11,649 nt of DNA from JBBIRM01 sp964517975. GTDB taxonomy: Bacteria > Desulfobacterota > BSN033 > UBA1163. Position 1 is the stretch's first letter; every line of letters begins with the position of its first letter. Location: positions 1 through 11,649 of the forward strand of contig CAZFDM010000151.1 in the NCBI GenBank assembly GCA_964517975.1. Direction: 5' to 3'. A model generated the notes under the pieces. The model made no database searches. It saw only the letters and a program-made list of their open reading frames with translations, and had not been told where the DNA came from. Made by a program: the position numbers and the translations under genes. Shown here one piece after another: positions 6,607-11,649 of the stretch.

Positions 6607-7308
6607 TTAATTAAGGGACTATATGCTTTATTTCTATTTACAATTCTGGTTGCCCTGGGATGTGCGAGGCATAAAGTGACGATTGAAAGACCCCCTCCAT
6701 TAGAGACGAAAGGAGTCTATCATATTGTAGAAAGACATCAGACTCTTTATCGAATCTGTAAGACCTATGGGGTTGATATAAAAGAGGTGGCTCGCCTAAA
6801 TGGGATTATGGATCACAGTAGAATTCAAGTTGGACAGAAAATTTTTATTCCACGAGCCAAAAAGGTTTTAAAGGTAGATGTTTATATTGATGATGTGGTT
6901 ATGGAGCCATTTGAGAAGGAGAGGGTTGTCTATAAAAAATTAGAGTTCATCTGGCCAGTTGAGGGCAGGCTCGTTGATGTCTTCGATGAGAGTGAAGCCA
7001 AAAGGCACATGGGGATTGACATTTCATCTCCCATGGGCACACCGATTAAGGCCTCCAACGCTGGAAGGGTGATTTACTCAGGTGACGCCATTAAGGGTTA
7101 TGGAAACCTAATCATCCTTCGCCATTCTGAGGAATACGTCACTATCTATGCGCATAACCAGGTCAATTTAGTTGAAGAAGGGGAATGGGTCGAAAAAGGG
7201 CAGGTGATTGGTAGGGTAGGTATGTCGGGTAGAGCCTCAGGTCCTCATCTTCACTTCGAAATCAGAAGAAATAATAAACCCCTCGATCCTATGCTCTTTT
7301 TGAAATAA
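6604..7308 (+). CDS. LysM and M23 peptidase lipoprotein, NlpD-like murein hydrolase
   Basis: The protein has 234 residues. Residues 1-20 are a short lipoprotein signal peptide (hydrophobic LYALFLFTILVA, lipobox ALGC, Cys20). A LysM peptidoglycan-binding domain spans 38-84 (YHIVERHQTL ... VGQKIFIPRA). A C-terminal M23 domain covers about 118-234. All expected zinc and catalytic residues are present: His135 and Asp139 in HMGID, His184 in YAHN, and His215/His217 in GPHLHFE. It should therefore be an active endopeptidase, unlike E. coli NlpD, which has lost catalytic residues and acts as an amidase activator. It probably remodels murein from an envelope lipid anchor. It is shorter than E. coli NlpD. 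The start is fixed by the signal peptide, although the ATG is part of a tandem repeat with no ribosome binding site. Its position after pcm supports the NlpD assignment. Confidence 0.9.
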   Translation: MLIKGLYALFLFTILVALGCARHKVTIERPPPLETKGVYHIVERHQTLYRICKTYGVDIKEVARLNGIMDHSRIQVGQKIFIPRAKKVLKVDVYIDDVVMEPFEKERVVYKKLEFIWPVEGRLVDVFDESEAKRHMGIDISSPMGTPIKASNAGRVIYSGDAIKGYGNLIILRHSEEYVTIYAHNQVNLVEEGEWVEKGQVIGRVGMSGRASGPHLHFEIRRNNKPLDPMLFLK

Positions 7309-7326
7309 AAAACATAGAAAACATAG
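7309..7326 (+). repeat. Two tandem copies of a 9-bp unit after the nlpD-like stop
   Basis: AAAACATAG is repeated exactly at 7309-7317 and 7318-7326, immediately after the stop codon and one base before another tandem duplication. Confidence 0.8.
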
Positions 7327-7327
7327 G

Positions 7328-7365
7328 GACAAAGATAAAGGGGTCAGACAAAGATAAAGGGGTCA
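7328..7365 (+). repeat. Two tandem copies of a 19-bp unit at the left edge of the insertion element
   Basis: The unit gacaaagataaaggggtca occurs exactly at 7328-7346 and 7347-7365. The last seven bases of the second copy are the first seven of the element's left inverted repeat, so the repeat head GGGGTCAG occurs twice on this side (7340-7347 and 7359-7366). The outer copy may be a relic of an earlier end, a slippage product or a target-site preference. Confidence 0.85.
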
Positions 7366-7385
7366 GGCAACGGTAACTCGGTATT
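7359..7385 (+). repeat. Left inverted repeat of the Y1 element
   Basis: This 27-bp sequence is the exact reverse complement of 8371-8397. It begins GGGGTCAG and contains short internal echoes GGCAAC, GGTAAC and GGTATT. Its last two bases form the beginning of a TTGACA promoter-like hexamer (7384-7389). Confidence 0.93.
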
Positions 7386-7412
7386 GACATGGGCTGGTTT
7401 CTGTGATACCTA
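7384..7412 (+). promoter_or_regulatory. Possible transposase promoter at the inner edge of the left repeat
   Basis: A perfect -35 hexamer TTGACA (7384-7389) straddles the end of the left repeat. At the canonical 17-bp distance the -10 is only TACCTA (7407-7412); GATACC at 7405-7410 is an alternative with 15 bp. The poor -10 suggests weak expression, which is common for transposase genes. No Shine-Dalgarno precedes the ATG at 7419. Confidence 0.3.
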
Positions 7413-7418
7413 ACGGCC

Positions 7419-8393
7419 ATGGCTCGTAAACCTCGCATCCATTTTCCAGGGGCGTTGTACCATGTTATCACCAGAGGGAACCGAAAGCAGGGAATCTTTC
7501 TGGATGAGAAGGATTTCAAGCAGTTTCTCACCTATCTTTTGAACTGCAAGAACAGATTCTCTTTTCGTTTATACGCCTACGCTTTGATGCAGAATCATCT
7601 GCACCTTCTTATCGAAGTCGGAGAGGTTTCGTTGAGCAGGATGATGCAGTCCCTCTTATTTTCTTATGCGAGTTATTTCAATCGGCGATATGGGGAAGTG
7701 GGACACGTTTTTCAAGGGCGCTACAAGGCAATTCTATGTGATAAGGATGCGTATCTTAAAGAACTGGTTCGTTATATTCATTTGAATCCGGTGAGGGCGG
7801 GGATTGCGAAAAGGCCGGAGGACTATGTGTGGAGCGGTCACTTGAGTTACCTTGGAAAAGGAGGGAGGGGGCTGATTGATGAGGGGTTGGTGCTGGATCA
7901 ATTTGGAGGCAGTGGGTCCTTGGGAAGGCGAAGATATCGGGAATTTGTTTGGGAGGGGATGAGGGGAGGGCACGAAGAAAAATATTATCAGGTGAAGGAT
8001 CAGCGTTTCCTTGGGGAGGATAGTTTTATTAATCGGATTGAGATGGAGAAGGAAAGAGTTAGGGATTGGATTTATGACATTCCTCTGGAGGCGATTTCGG
8101 ATGAGGTGAGTAGAGAGACAGGGATTGGTGAAGAGAAGTTGTATTCGGTGACCAGGGATCACGAGGGATCTCTTGGGCGGGGAATAGTGGCTTACCTGGC
8201 AAGGGGAGTATCGGATTACACGGTGAGGGAGATAGGGGATTATTTTCGACGGAGTCCTGTGGCCATTGGCGAGGCGATCAAGAAGGTTGAGGATCGCGTC
8301 CATACGGATAGATCATTTGCTAAGGCAATTAAATGTATGAGGGAAAAGTTGATTGAGGGGAGAAAAAGAAAATACCGAGTTACCGTTGCCTGA
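7419..8393 (+). CDS. Y1/HUH (REP-associated, IS200-like) transposase with DnaA domain IV-like C-terminus
   Basis: The protein has 324 residues. The N-terminal Y1 transposase domain (about 5-140) begins PRIHFPGALYHVITRGN and carries the HUH metal motif QNHLHLLIE (His60, His62). The segment AYLKELVRYIHLNPVRAG (111-128) is typical of REP-associated tyrosine transposases; the nucleophilic tyrosine should be Tyr112 or Tyr119. The enzyme nicks single-stranded DNA through a 5'-phosphotyrosine link. A basic, Gly-rich linker follows. Residues about 221-310 then resemble DnaA domain IV, with IPLEAISDEVSRETGIG and REIGDYFRRSP aligning with its helix-turn-helix, but the DHTTV-like box-recognition loop is replaced by SPVAIGEA. 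The stop codon lies inside the right inverted repeat, so the last residues are encoded by the repeat. No frameshift or premature stop is seen. Confidence 0.92.
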   Translation: MARKPRIHFPGALYHVITRGNRKQGIFLDEKDFKQFLTYLLNCKNRFSFRLYAYALMQNHLHLLIEVGEVSLSRMMQSLLFSYASYFNRRYGEVGHVFQGRYKAILCDKDAYLKELVRYIHLNPVRAGIAKRPEDYVWSGHLSYLGKGGRGLIDEGLVLDQFGGSGSLGRRRYREFVWEGMRGGHEEKYYQVKDQRFLGEDSFINRIEMEKERVRDWIYDIPLEAISDEVSRETGIGEEKLYSVTRDHEGSLGRGIVAYLARGVSDYTVREIGDYFRRSPVAIGEAIKKVEDRVHTDRSFAKAIKCMREKLIEGRKRKYRVTVA

Positions 8394-8397
8394 CCCC
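8371..8397 (-). repeat. Right inverted repeat of the Y1 element
   Basis: This is an exact 27-bp reverse complement of the left repeat. It overlaps the transposase 3' end: the stop TGA is at 8391-8393, and the final codons, for residues KYRVTVA, lie almost entirely within it. The repeat is thus both coding sequence and element end. Confidence 0.93.
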
Positions 8398-8418
8398 AAA
8401 TAAGAAGGATACTGTAAA

Positions 8419-8604
8419 TCATTCGGCATCGATGGTCTTGAAACGGATTCGCATGGCTTTTCGCTCTGGAATTTCCCCACAGGATATCTCTAATGAGGCA
8501 CTTGTGTGTTTGCCGTTTATTTTTACAGAGAGTAAACCTCCATGGTAAAGGTGAACGATATCCTCTTTAGTAAGAGAGAGCTTTGCAATCAATTCCTCAG
8601 CCAT
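8419..8604 (-). CDS. Small protein of unknown function (61 residues)
   Basis: I do not recognise this family. The gene is nonetheless well supported: a clear Shine-Dalgarno (GAAGGAG on the minus strand) sits about nine bases before the ATG at 8604, and a near-consensus promoter lies at 8639-8667. The product is charged and soluble-looking with no signal peptide or membrane segment. Its N-terminal half (ELIAKLSLTKEDIVHLYHGG) looks helical. The C-terminal half alternates hydrophobic and polar residues (LLSVKINGKHTSASLEIS, then KAMRIRFKTI), suggesting a small beta sheet. It has one Cys. It diverges from rmuC and converges on the Y1 element, whose right end is about 20 bp beyond its stop. Confidence 0.72.
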   Translation of the reverse strand: MAEELIAKLSLTKEDIVHLYHGGLLSVKINGKHTSASLEISCGEIPERKAMRIRFKTIDAE

Positions 8605-8638
8605 CCGGACTTTCTCCTTCTATTGGAATGACTAAAAA

Positions 8639-8667
8639 ATTATATGATTTTTACCCCATGGATTCAA
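8639..8667 (-). promoter_or_regulatory. Near-consensus sigma70 promoter of the small gene
   Basis: On the minus strand: TTGAAT (8667-8662), a 17-bp spacer, and a perfect -10 TATAAT (8644-8639). The expected transcription start near 8632 gives a short leader of roughly 28 nt containing the Shine-Dalgarno. Confidence 0.72.
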
Positions 8668-8731
8668 CCCCTATTTCTGGCTTATTAATAGAGAGTTAGA
8701 GGGATTGATCTGATTTGGATTATAGGTTTCC

Positions 8732-8760
8732 TTGACGGGATTGTTCAGTCCATCTATAAT
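8732..8760 (+). promoter_or_regulatory. Near-consensus sigma70 promoter of rmuC
   Basis: TTGACG (8732-8737), a 17-bp spacer, and a perfect -10 TATAAT (8755-8760). Transcription should start near 8767, about 30 nt before the rmuC ATG. AAGGAG (8781-8786) is the ribosome binding site. Confidence 0.75.
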
Positions 8761-8796
8761 GGATAACAATTCATATTTTAAAGGAGAAGCCTTAAG

Positions 8797-10221
8797 ATGG
8801 TTTATGCCCTTTTGGGTTTAATTGGTTTGATCATTGGTGGAATAATCGCTTGGCTATTAGCCACATTTAGGACAAGGCAGAAGTTGAATAAATTATTAGA
8901 AGAGGCGGTATGTCGGGCAAGTACTGCAGAGGGACGGGCCTCTGGTCTTGAAAACACGGTTGCAGAACTTCGATCGCAGATCGATAGGGCGTCTGAGGAT
9001 TTTGAAAGACTCAGAGCAAAACTGGAAGCGGAGCAGGGTGCAAAGGTGAAGGCTGAAACTCAACTTAACGAGGTAACCAAAAGATTAGAAGAGGAGAAGA
9101 GGCTGCTCGATGAGGCGAAAAATAAATTATCAGATACATTCAAAGCCCTTGCAGGGGACACACTGGAGAGCAGCATCGGTGCTTTTTTAAAACTTGCTAA
9201 GGAGACCTTTGATAAGGTTCTCGCAGAGGCAAAAGGAGACCTTGGAAAACGCGAAGAGGCGATTCAAGGTCTTGTAAAACCCCTCTCAGATTCTTTGAAA
9301 CAATTCGAGGATCATATCCGGAACATAGAGAAGAATCGGCAAGAGGCCTATGCCGGGCTTACTGAACAACTTAAAGCCATGATGGTCACCCATCAGCAAC
9401 TCCAGAAGGAGACAGGAAACCTGGTCACTGCTCTACGAACACCTAAAACAGTTGGCTCATGGGGACAGATGACCCTCAGACGAGTGGTTGAACTTTCTGG
9501 GATGTCTGAACATTGTGATTTCACGGAGCAAGTCTCTGTTGCTTCGGAAGAAGGATTACAGCGGCCAGACTTGATCGTTCACCTTCCATCGGATCGTGTG
9601 ATTGTGGTGGATGCAAAGGCAACGTTTGATGCCTATCGTGAGGCCATAGCCTCAGACTCTGAAGAACAACGTAATCTCGCCCTCAGTCGCCATGCCTCCC
9701 AGATTCGCTCCCATATGGTGAATCTTGCTAGCAAGAGTTATTGGCAGCAGTTTGAAAAGGTTCCGGAATTTGTCGTGATGTTCATCCCTGGAGAATCCTT
9801 TTTTGCCGCAGCAGTGGACGTTGATCGAAGACTATTAGAAGATGGGTTAGAGAAGCGAGTGATCATTGCTACGCCTACCACCCTCATTGCCCTTCTTCGG
9901 TCAGTGGCTTATGGATGGAGACAGGAACAGATTGCTAAAAGTGCTCAGGAGATCAGTAATCTTGGAAGACAATTATATGAAAGAATGAGAACCTTGGCTG
10001 ACCACCTCACTGATATCGGGAAAGGTTTGGAAAAGGCCAATGCAGCTTATAATAGCGCCATAGGTTCTATGGAGGCAAGAATTCTTCCCGCAGCGCGCCG
10101 TTTTAAAGACCTGGGTGCTGCTTCTGGGCCTGAGATTCCTCTGCTCGACCCTGTGAATATAAAACCAAGATCAATCAATGTCTTGGAGACGACAGAAAAA
10201 ACCGAAGGAAATTCTAAATAG
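8797..10221 (+). CDS. rmuC: RmuC family DNA recombination protein
   Basis: The protein has 474 residues, about the usual RmuC length. Residues 2-23 are a single N-terminal membrane segment (MVYALLGLIGLIIGGIIAWLL). A long coiled coil follows (about 28-120: repeated charged heptads such as LRAKLEAEQGAKVKAETQLNEV is typical text, split here by position 45-110). The conserved RmuC core follows from about 200: SWGQMTLRRVVELSGM, RPDLIVHLP (256-264) and VVDAKATFDAY (from 270). The RPD and DxK residues (Asp258, Asp272, Lys274) resemble a PD-(D/E)XK nuclease-like active site. In E. coli, rmuC affects recombination at inverted repeats; the biochemical activity is not settled. The tail after about 440 is less conserved. 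It has its own promoter and diverges from the small minus-strand gene. Confidence 0.94.
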   Translation: MVYALLGLIGLIIGGIIAWLLATFRTRQKLNKLLEEAVCRASTAEGRASGLENTVAELRSQIDRASEDFERLRAKLEAEQGAKVKAETQLNEVTKRLEEEKRLLDEAKNKLSDTFKALAGDTLESSIGAFLKLAKETFDKVLAEAKGDLGKREEAIQGLVKPLSDSLKQFEDHIRNIEKNRQEAYAGLTEQLKAMMVTHQQLQKETGNLVTALRTPKTVGSWGQMTLRRVVELSGMSEHCDFTEQVSVASEEGLQRPDLIVHLPSDRVIVVDAKATFDAYREAIASDSEEQRNLALSRHASQIRSHMVNLASKSYWQQFEKVPEFVVMFIPGESFFAAAVDVDRRLLEDGLEKRVIIATPTTLIALLRSVAYGWRQEQIAKSAQEISNLGRQLYERMRTLADHLTDIGKGLEKANAAYNSAIGSMEARILPAARRFKDLGAASGPEIPLLDPVNIKPRSINVLETTEKTEGNSK

Positions 10222-10235
10222 AAAGGGTTTTTTAA

Positions 10236-10254
10236 GAAGAATTCTTCAGTTTTC
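10236..10254 (+). terminator. Weak terminator-like hairpin after rmuC
   Basis: GAAG-AATT-CTTC (10236-10247) is a perfect palindrome starting 14 bp after the rmuC stop and is followed by AGTTTT. The stem is only four base pairs with a four-base loop and the T-tract is short, so termination would be inefficient. No better intrinsic terminator was seen for rmuC. Confidence 0.22.
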
Positions 10255-10283
10255 CTCTTCTAAGAAATCCCAAAAGAATTTCA

Positions 10284-10342
10284 TTATCTACAGATTGGAT
10301 TCTATCCTCTATCCACAATCGTTGTGAATTCATTGTGGAAAT
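10284..10342. repeat. Overlapping stem-loops with DnaA-box-like motifs between rmuC and cca
   Basis: CCACAAT (10313-10319) pairs with ATTGTGG (10332-10338) as a perfect 7-bp stem. CACAA (10314-10318) can instead pair with TTGTG (10322-10326), giving two mutually exclusive hairpins. TTATCTACA (10284-10292) and CTATCCACA (10309-10317) each differ from TTATCCACA by one base. ATTTCCACA (minus strand, 10342-10334) differs by two. An AT-rich stretch follows at about 10412-10440. It could equally be a 3'-end structure of the convergent genes. Confidence 0.35.
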
Positions 10343-10437
10343 CAATTCTCCAGGCCTTGAGGGATGCGATTTCAACCATTTTGCCTAAAGAATATGCATA
10401 ACTAACCGATTGAAATATTTTATTAATTTAAAATTTT

Positions 10438-11649
10438 CTAATGGAGGGCAGACCCCCTATTCCCATCTCCAAATCGTTCTTTCAACACTTGCATCGCCTC
10501 TTCTCTACTTTTAACTTCACCTTCAATCTGTTTTTCTCGAATGAAGTTAAGGATTTCACCAACCTTTGGACCAGGGCTGTAGCCCAGGGCAATTATATCG
10601 TGCCCGGTAATAAGAACAGGAGGGTGGACAATCATCTTTTCTTTAAAAAATTGAAGGATCTTAAGACAGTGTGCTTCAACCACTTCATCGATTTGGATAG
10701 ATAGGATCCCTCGACTTGCCTCTTTATCAGCAAGGGTATGGAGTACGAGGAGGGGGACTTGATCGCCCACCTGATTTACCAGCCTTTTCAGTGCATTATC
10801 TTTGGTCTCTCGATTCAGATTGAGAATCCTCATGTGGTTCTGAATGAGGTGAATGATCCTCTTTTTCAGTGTTGTAGAGAAACGGAGCCTTTCCATTATT
10901 TTTTCTGCCATTTGAGAGGAGAAGGATTCATGGTGATAGAAATGGATGTTCCCATTTTCATCTTTTGTAAAGGTTTCTTGTTTTCCAAGGTCATGAAACA
11001 GGGCCGAATAAAAGAGAGAAAGCCAATCCTCCTGGGAAAAAGTAAAAGAGGATTGATTTAGATTGAGCCACCTGACAGCCCAAGATATCTTTTCAATCAT
11101 GAGGAGGATGTGAGAAAGGACATTAAGATGGTGATGCCGCCCTTGTCCAAGATTTTCAAGTCCTTTAAATTCAGGGAAAATGGTGAGAAGTAAGCCTAAC
11201 GCATAAAGGGTTTTCATTCCAAGGAACGGATGAGGGGAAAGCAAAATTCGGTCTAACTCCATCTTGATCCGCTCCCCTGGAACCTTCAGAAGCCTCTCTC
11301 TTTTTGTAGAAATCTCTTTGGTCAAGTTTTTGTCCAGGGAGAATCCTGTTAAGGTGCAAAGATAACGGACCGCCCTCAACATCCTTAATGGGTCAAGATC
11401 AATGGATTGGGTTGATACAGCGCGGATCACCTTGTCCTCAATATCCTCCAAGGCCCTTCCGACCCAGTGAAACGTTCCGTCCTTTAAAGAATAAGCGATC
11501 GCATTGATGGTAAAATCCCTTCGTTGAAGATCCTCCTCAATGGTCTGGCCTTGAAAGGGACTAAGGTCGATCGATCGCTCCTTATCCATCCACCTGTAGG
11601 TAAGGGTATTTCTCTCTTCCTTCCCAATCATAAAGAAGTGAATCTGGAG
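10438..11649 (-). CDS. cca: tRNA nucleotidyltransferase (CCA-adding type) with HD domain, 5' end outside the window
   Basis: The frame is open through the window edge, so the gene is cut at its 5' end; 403 codons are visible. The Met at 11631 is internal, and the N-terminal catalytic G-G-x-V-R-D and DxD region is missing. Numbering from that Met, the visible part starts near IDLSPFQGQTIEEDL, followed by the class II nucleotidyltransferase motif RRDFTINA (37-44), DLDPLRMLRAVRY (78-90) and an HD phosphohydrolase-like domain with ALFHDLGK (His213-Asp214). This arrangement fits bacterial tRNA 3'-end CCA- or A-adding enzymes that carry an HD domain; the related poly(A) polymerases usually lack it. 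Some bacteria split CC and A addition between two such enzymes, and specificity cannot be read here. It is convergent with rmuC, with a 216-bp spacer. Confidence 0.9.
   Translation of the reverse strand, partial: LQIHFFMIGKEERNTLTYRWMDKERSIDLSPFQGQTIEEDLQRRDFTINAIAYSLKDGTFHWVGRALEDIEDKVIRAVSTQSIDLDPLRMLRAVRYLCTLTGFSLDKNLTKEISTKRERLLKVPGERIKMELDRILLSPHPFLGMKTLYALGLLLTIFPEFKGLENLGQGRHHHLNVLSHILLMIEKISWAVRWLNLNQSSFTFSQEDWLSLFYSALFHDLGKQETFTKDENGNIHFYHHESFSSQMAEKIMERLRFSTTLKKRIIHLIQNHMRILNLNRETKDNALKRLVNQVGDQVPLLVLHTLADKEASRGILSIQIDEVVEAHCLKILQFFKEKMIVHPPVLITGHDIIALGYSPGPKVGEILNFIREKQIEGEVKSREEAMQVLKERFGDGNRGSALH

Larger units (their letters stand above)
7359..8397 (+). mobile_element. Compact Y1-transposase element bounded by 27-bp perfect inverted repeats
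   Basis: The 1039-bp unit has identical 27-bp inverted ends at 7359-7385 and 8371-8397, each beginning GGGGTCAGGCAACGG when read inward. It contains a single intact transposase gene. Both flanks show AAA next to the ends, so a 3-bp target duplication cannot be separated from chance. It lies between the convergent nlpD-like gene and the 61-residue gene, where insertion would be harmless. Long perfect terminal repeats are not typical of IS200/IS605 elements, so this may be a REP-type arrangement with two inverted repeat copies flanking the transposase. Confidence 0.75.

Noticed and set aside
7734..8303. 189-codon minus-strand frame inside the transposase
   Set aside because: It is a shadow created by the purine-rich sense strand; the low-complexity Pro/Ile/His-rich product lacks motifs.
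8761..8771. GGATAACAATT after the rmuC -10, identical to half of the lac operator
   Set aside because: Only a partial match, with no symmetric partner half and no LacI-type gene; most likely coincidence.
10441..11061. Two plus-strand frames (10441-10704 and 10738-11061)
   Set aside because: Both are antisense shadows of the clearly conserved cca gene.

Overview
This window looks like a chromosomal segment from a Gram-negative bacterium, most plausibly a Desulfobacterota / former Deltaproteobacteria lineage. That assignment is inferred from lysine-rich, moderately AT-leaning genes, two lipoprotein signal peptides, a pcm-nlpD type gene pair, a CoA-disulfide-reductase/rhodanese fusion, and a Y1-family transposase with a DnaA-like tail. 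No rRNA or tRNA gene was found to confirm it.

Layout. Positions 1-63 hold the N-terminus of an ArsR-family repressor on the minus strand, preceded by an AT-rich promoter/operator region. A 388-bp spacer ends in a good sigma70-type promoter (378-405). It drives a plus-strand block: an alpha/beta-hydrolase lipoprotein (452-1471), a CoADR-rhodanese flavoprotein (1516-3186), mutS (3268-5877), pcm (5870-6544) and a LysM/M23 lipoprotein resembling NlpD (6604-7308). The spacers in this block contain short tandem duplications, the most striking being a heptanucleotide array (6543-6606) whose last unit supplies the nlpD-like start codon.

Next is a compact, apparently intact insertion element (7359-8397). 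It has 27-bp perfect inverted repeats and one gene, a Y1/HUH (REP-associated type) transposase fused to a DnaA domain IV-like helix-turn-helix. It sits between convergent genes, and its stop codon lies inside the right repeat. Beyond it, a 61-residue unrecognised minus-strand protein (8419-8604) and rmuC (8797-10221) diverge from a 192-bp region carrying two near-consensus promoters. The window ends with the 3' part of a tRNA nucleotidyltransferase (CCA-adding type) on the minus strand, truncated by the window edge.

Functionally this is mostly housekeeping: mismatch repair (MutS), protein repair (Pcm), cell-wall remodelling (NlpD-like), DNA maintenance (RmuC) and tRNA 3'-end maturation (Cca). 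The first two genes and ArsR could form a thiol/sulfur-redox module, which is inference only. The most unusual parts are the inverted-repeat Y1 element, the heptad array at a start codon, the orphan small gene with a strong promoter, and a stem-loop/DnaA-box-like cluster between rmuC and cca. I see no convincing wholly new multi-gene system.
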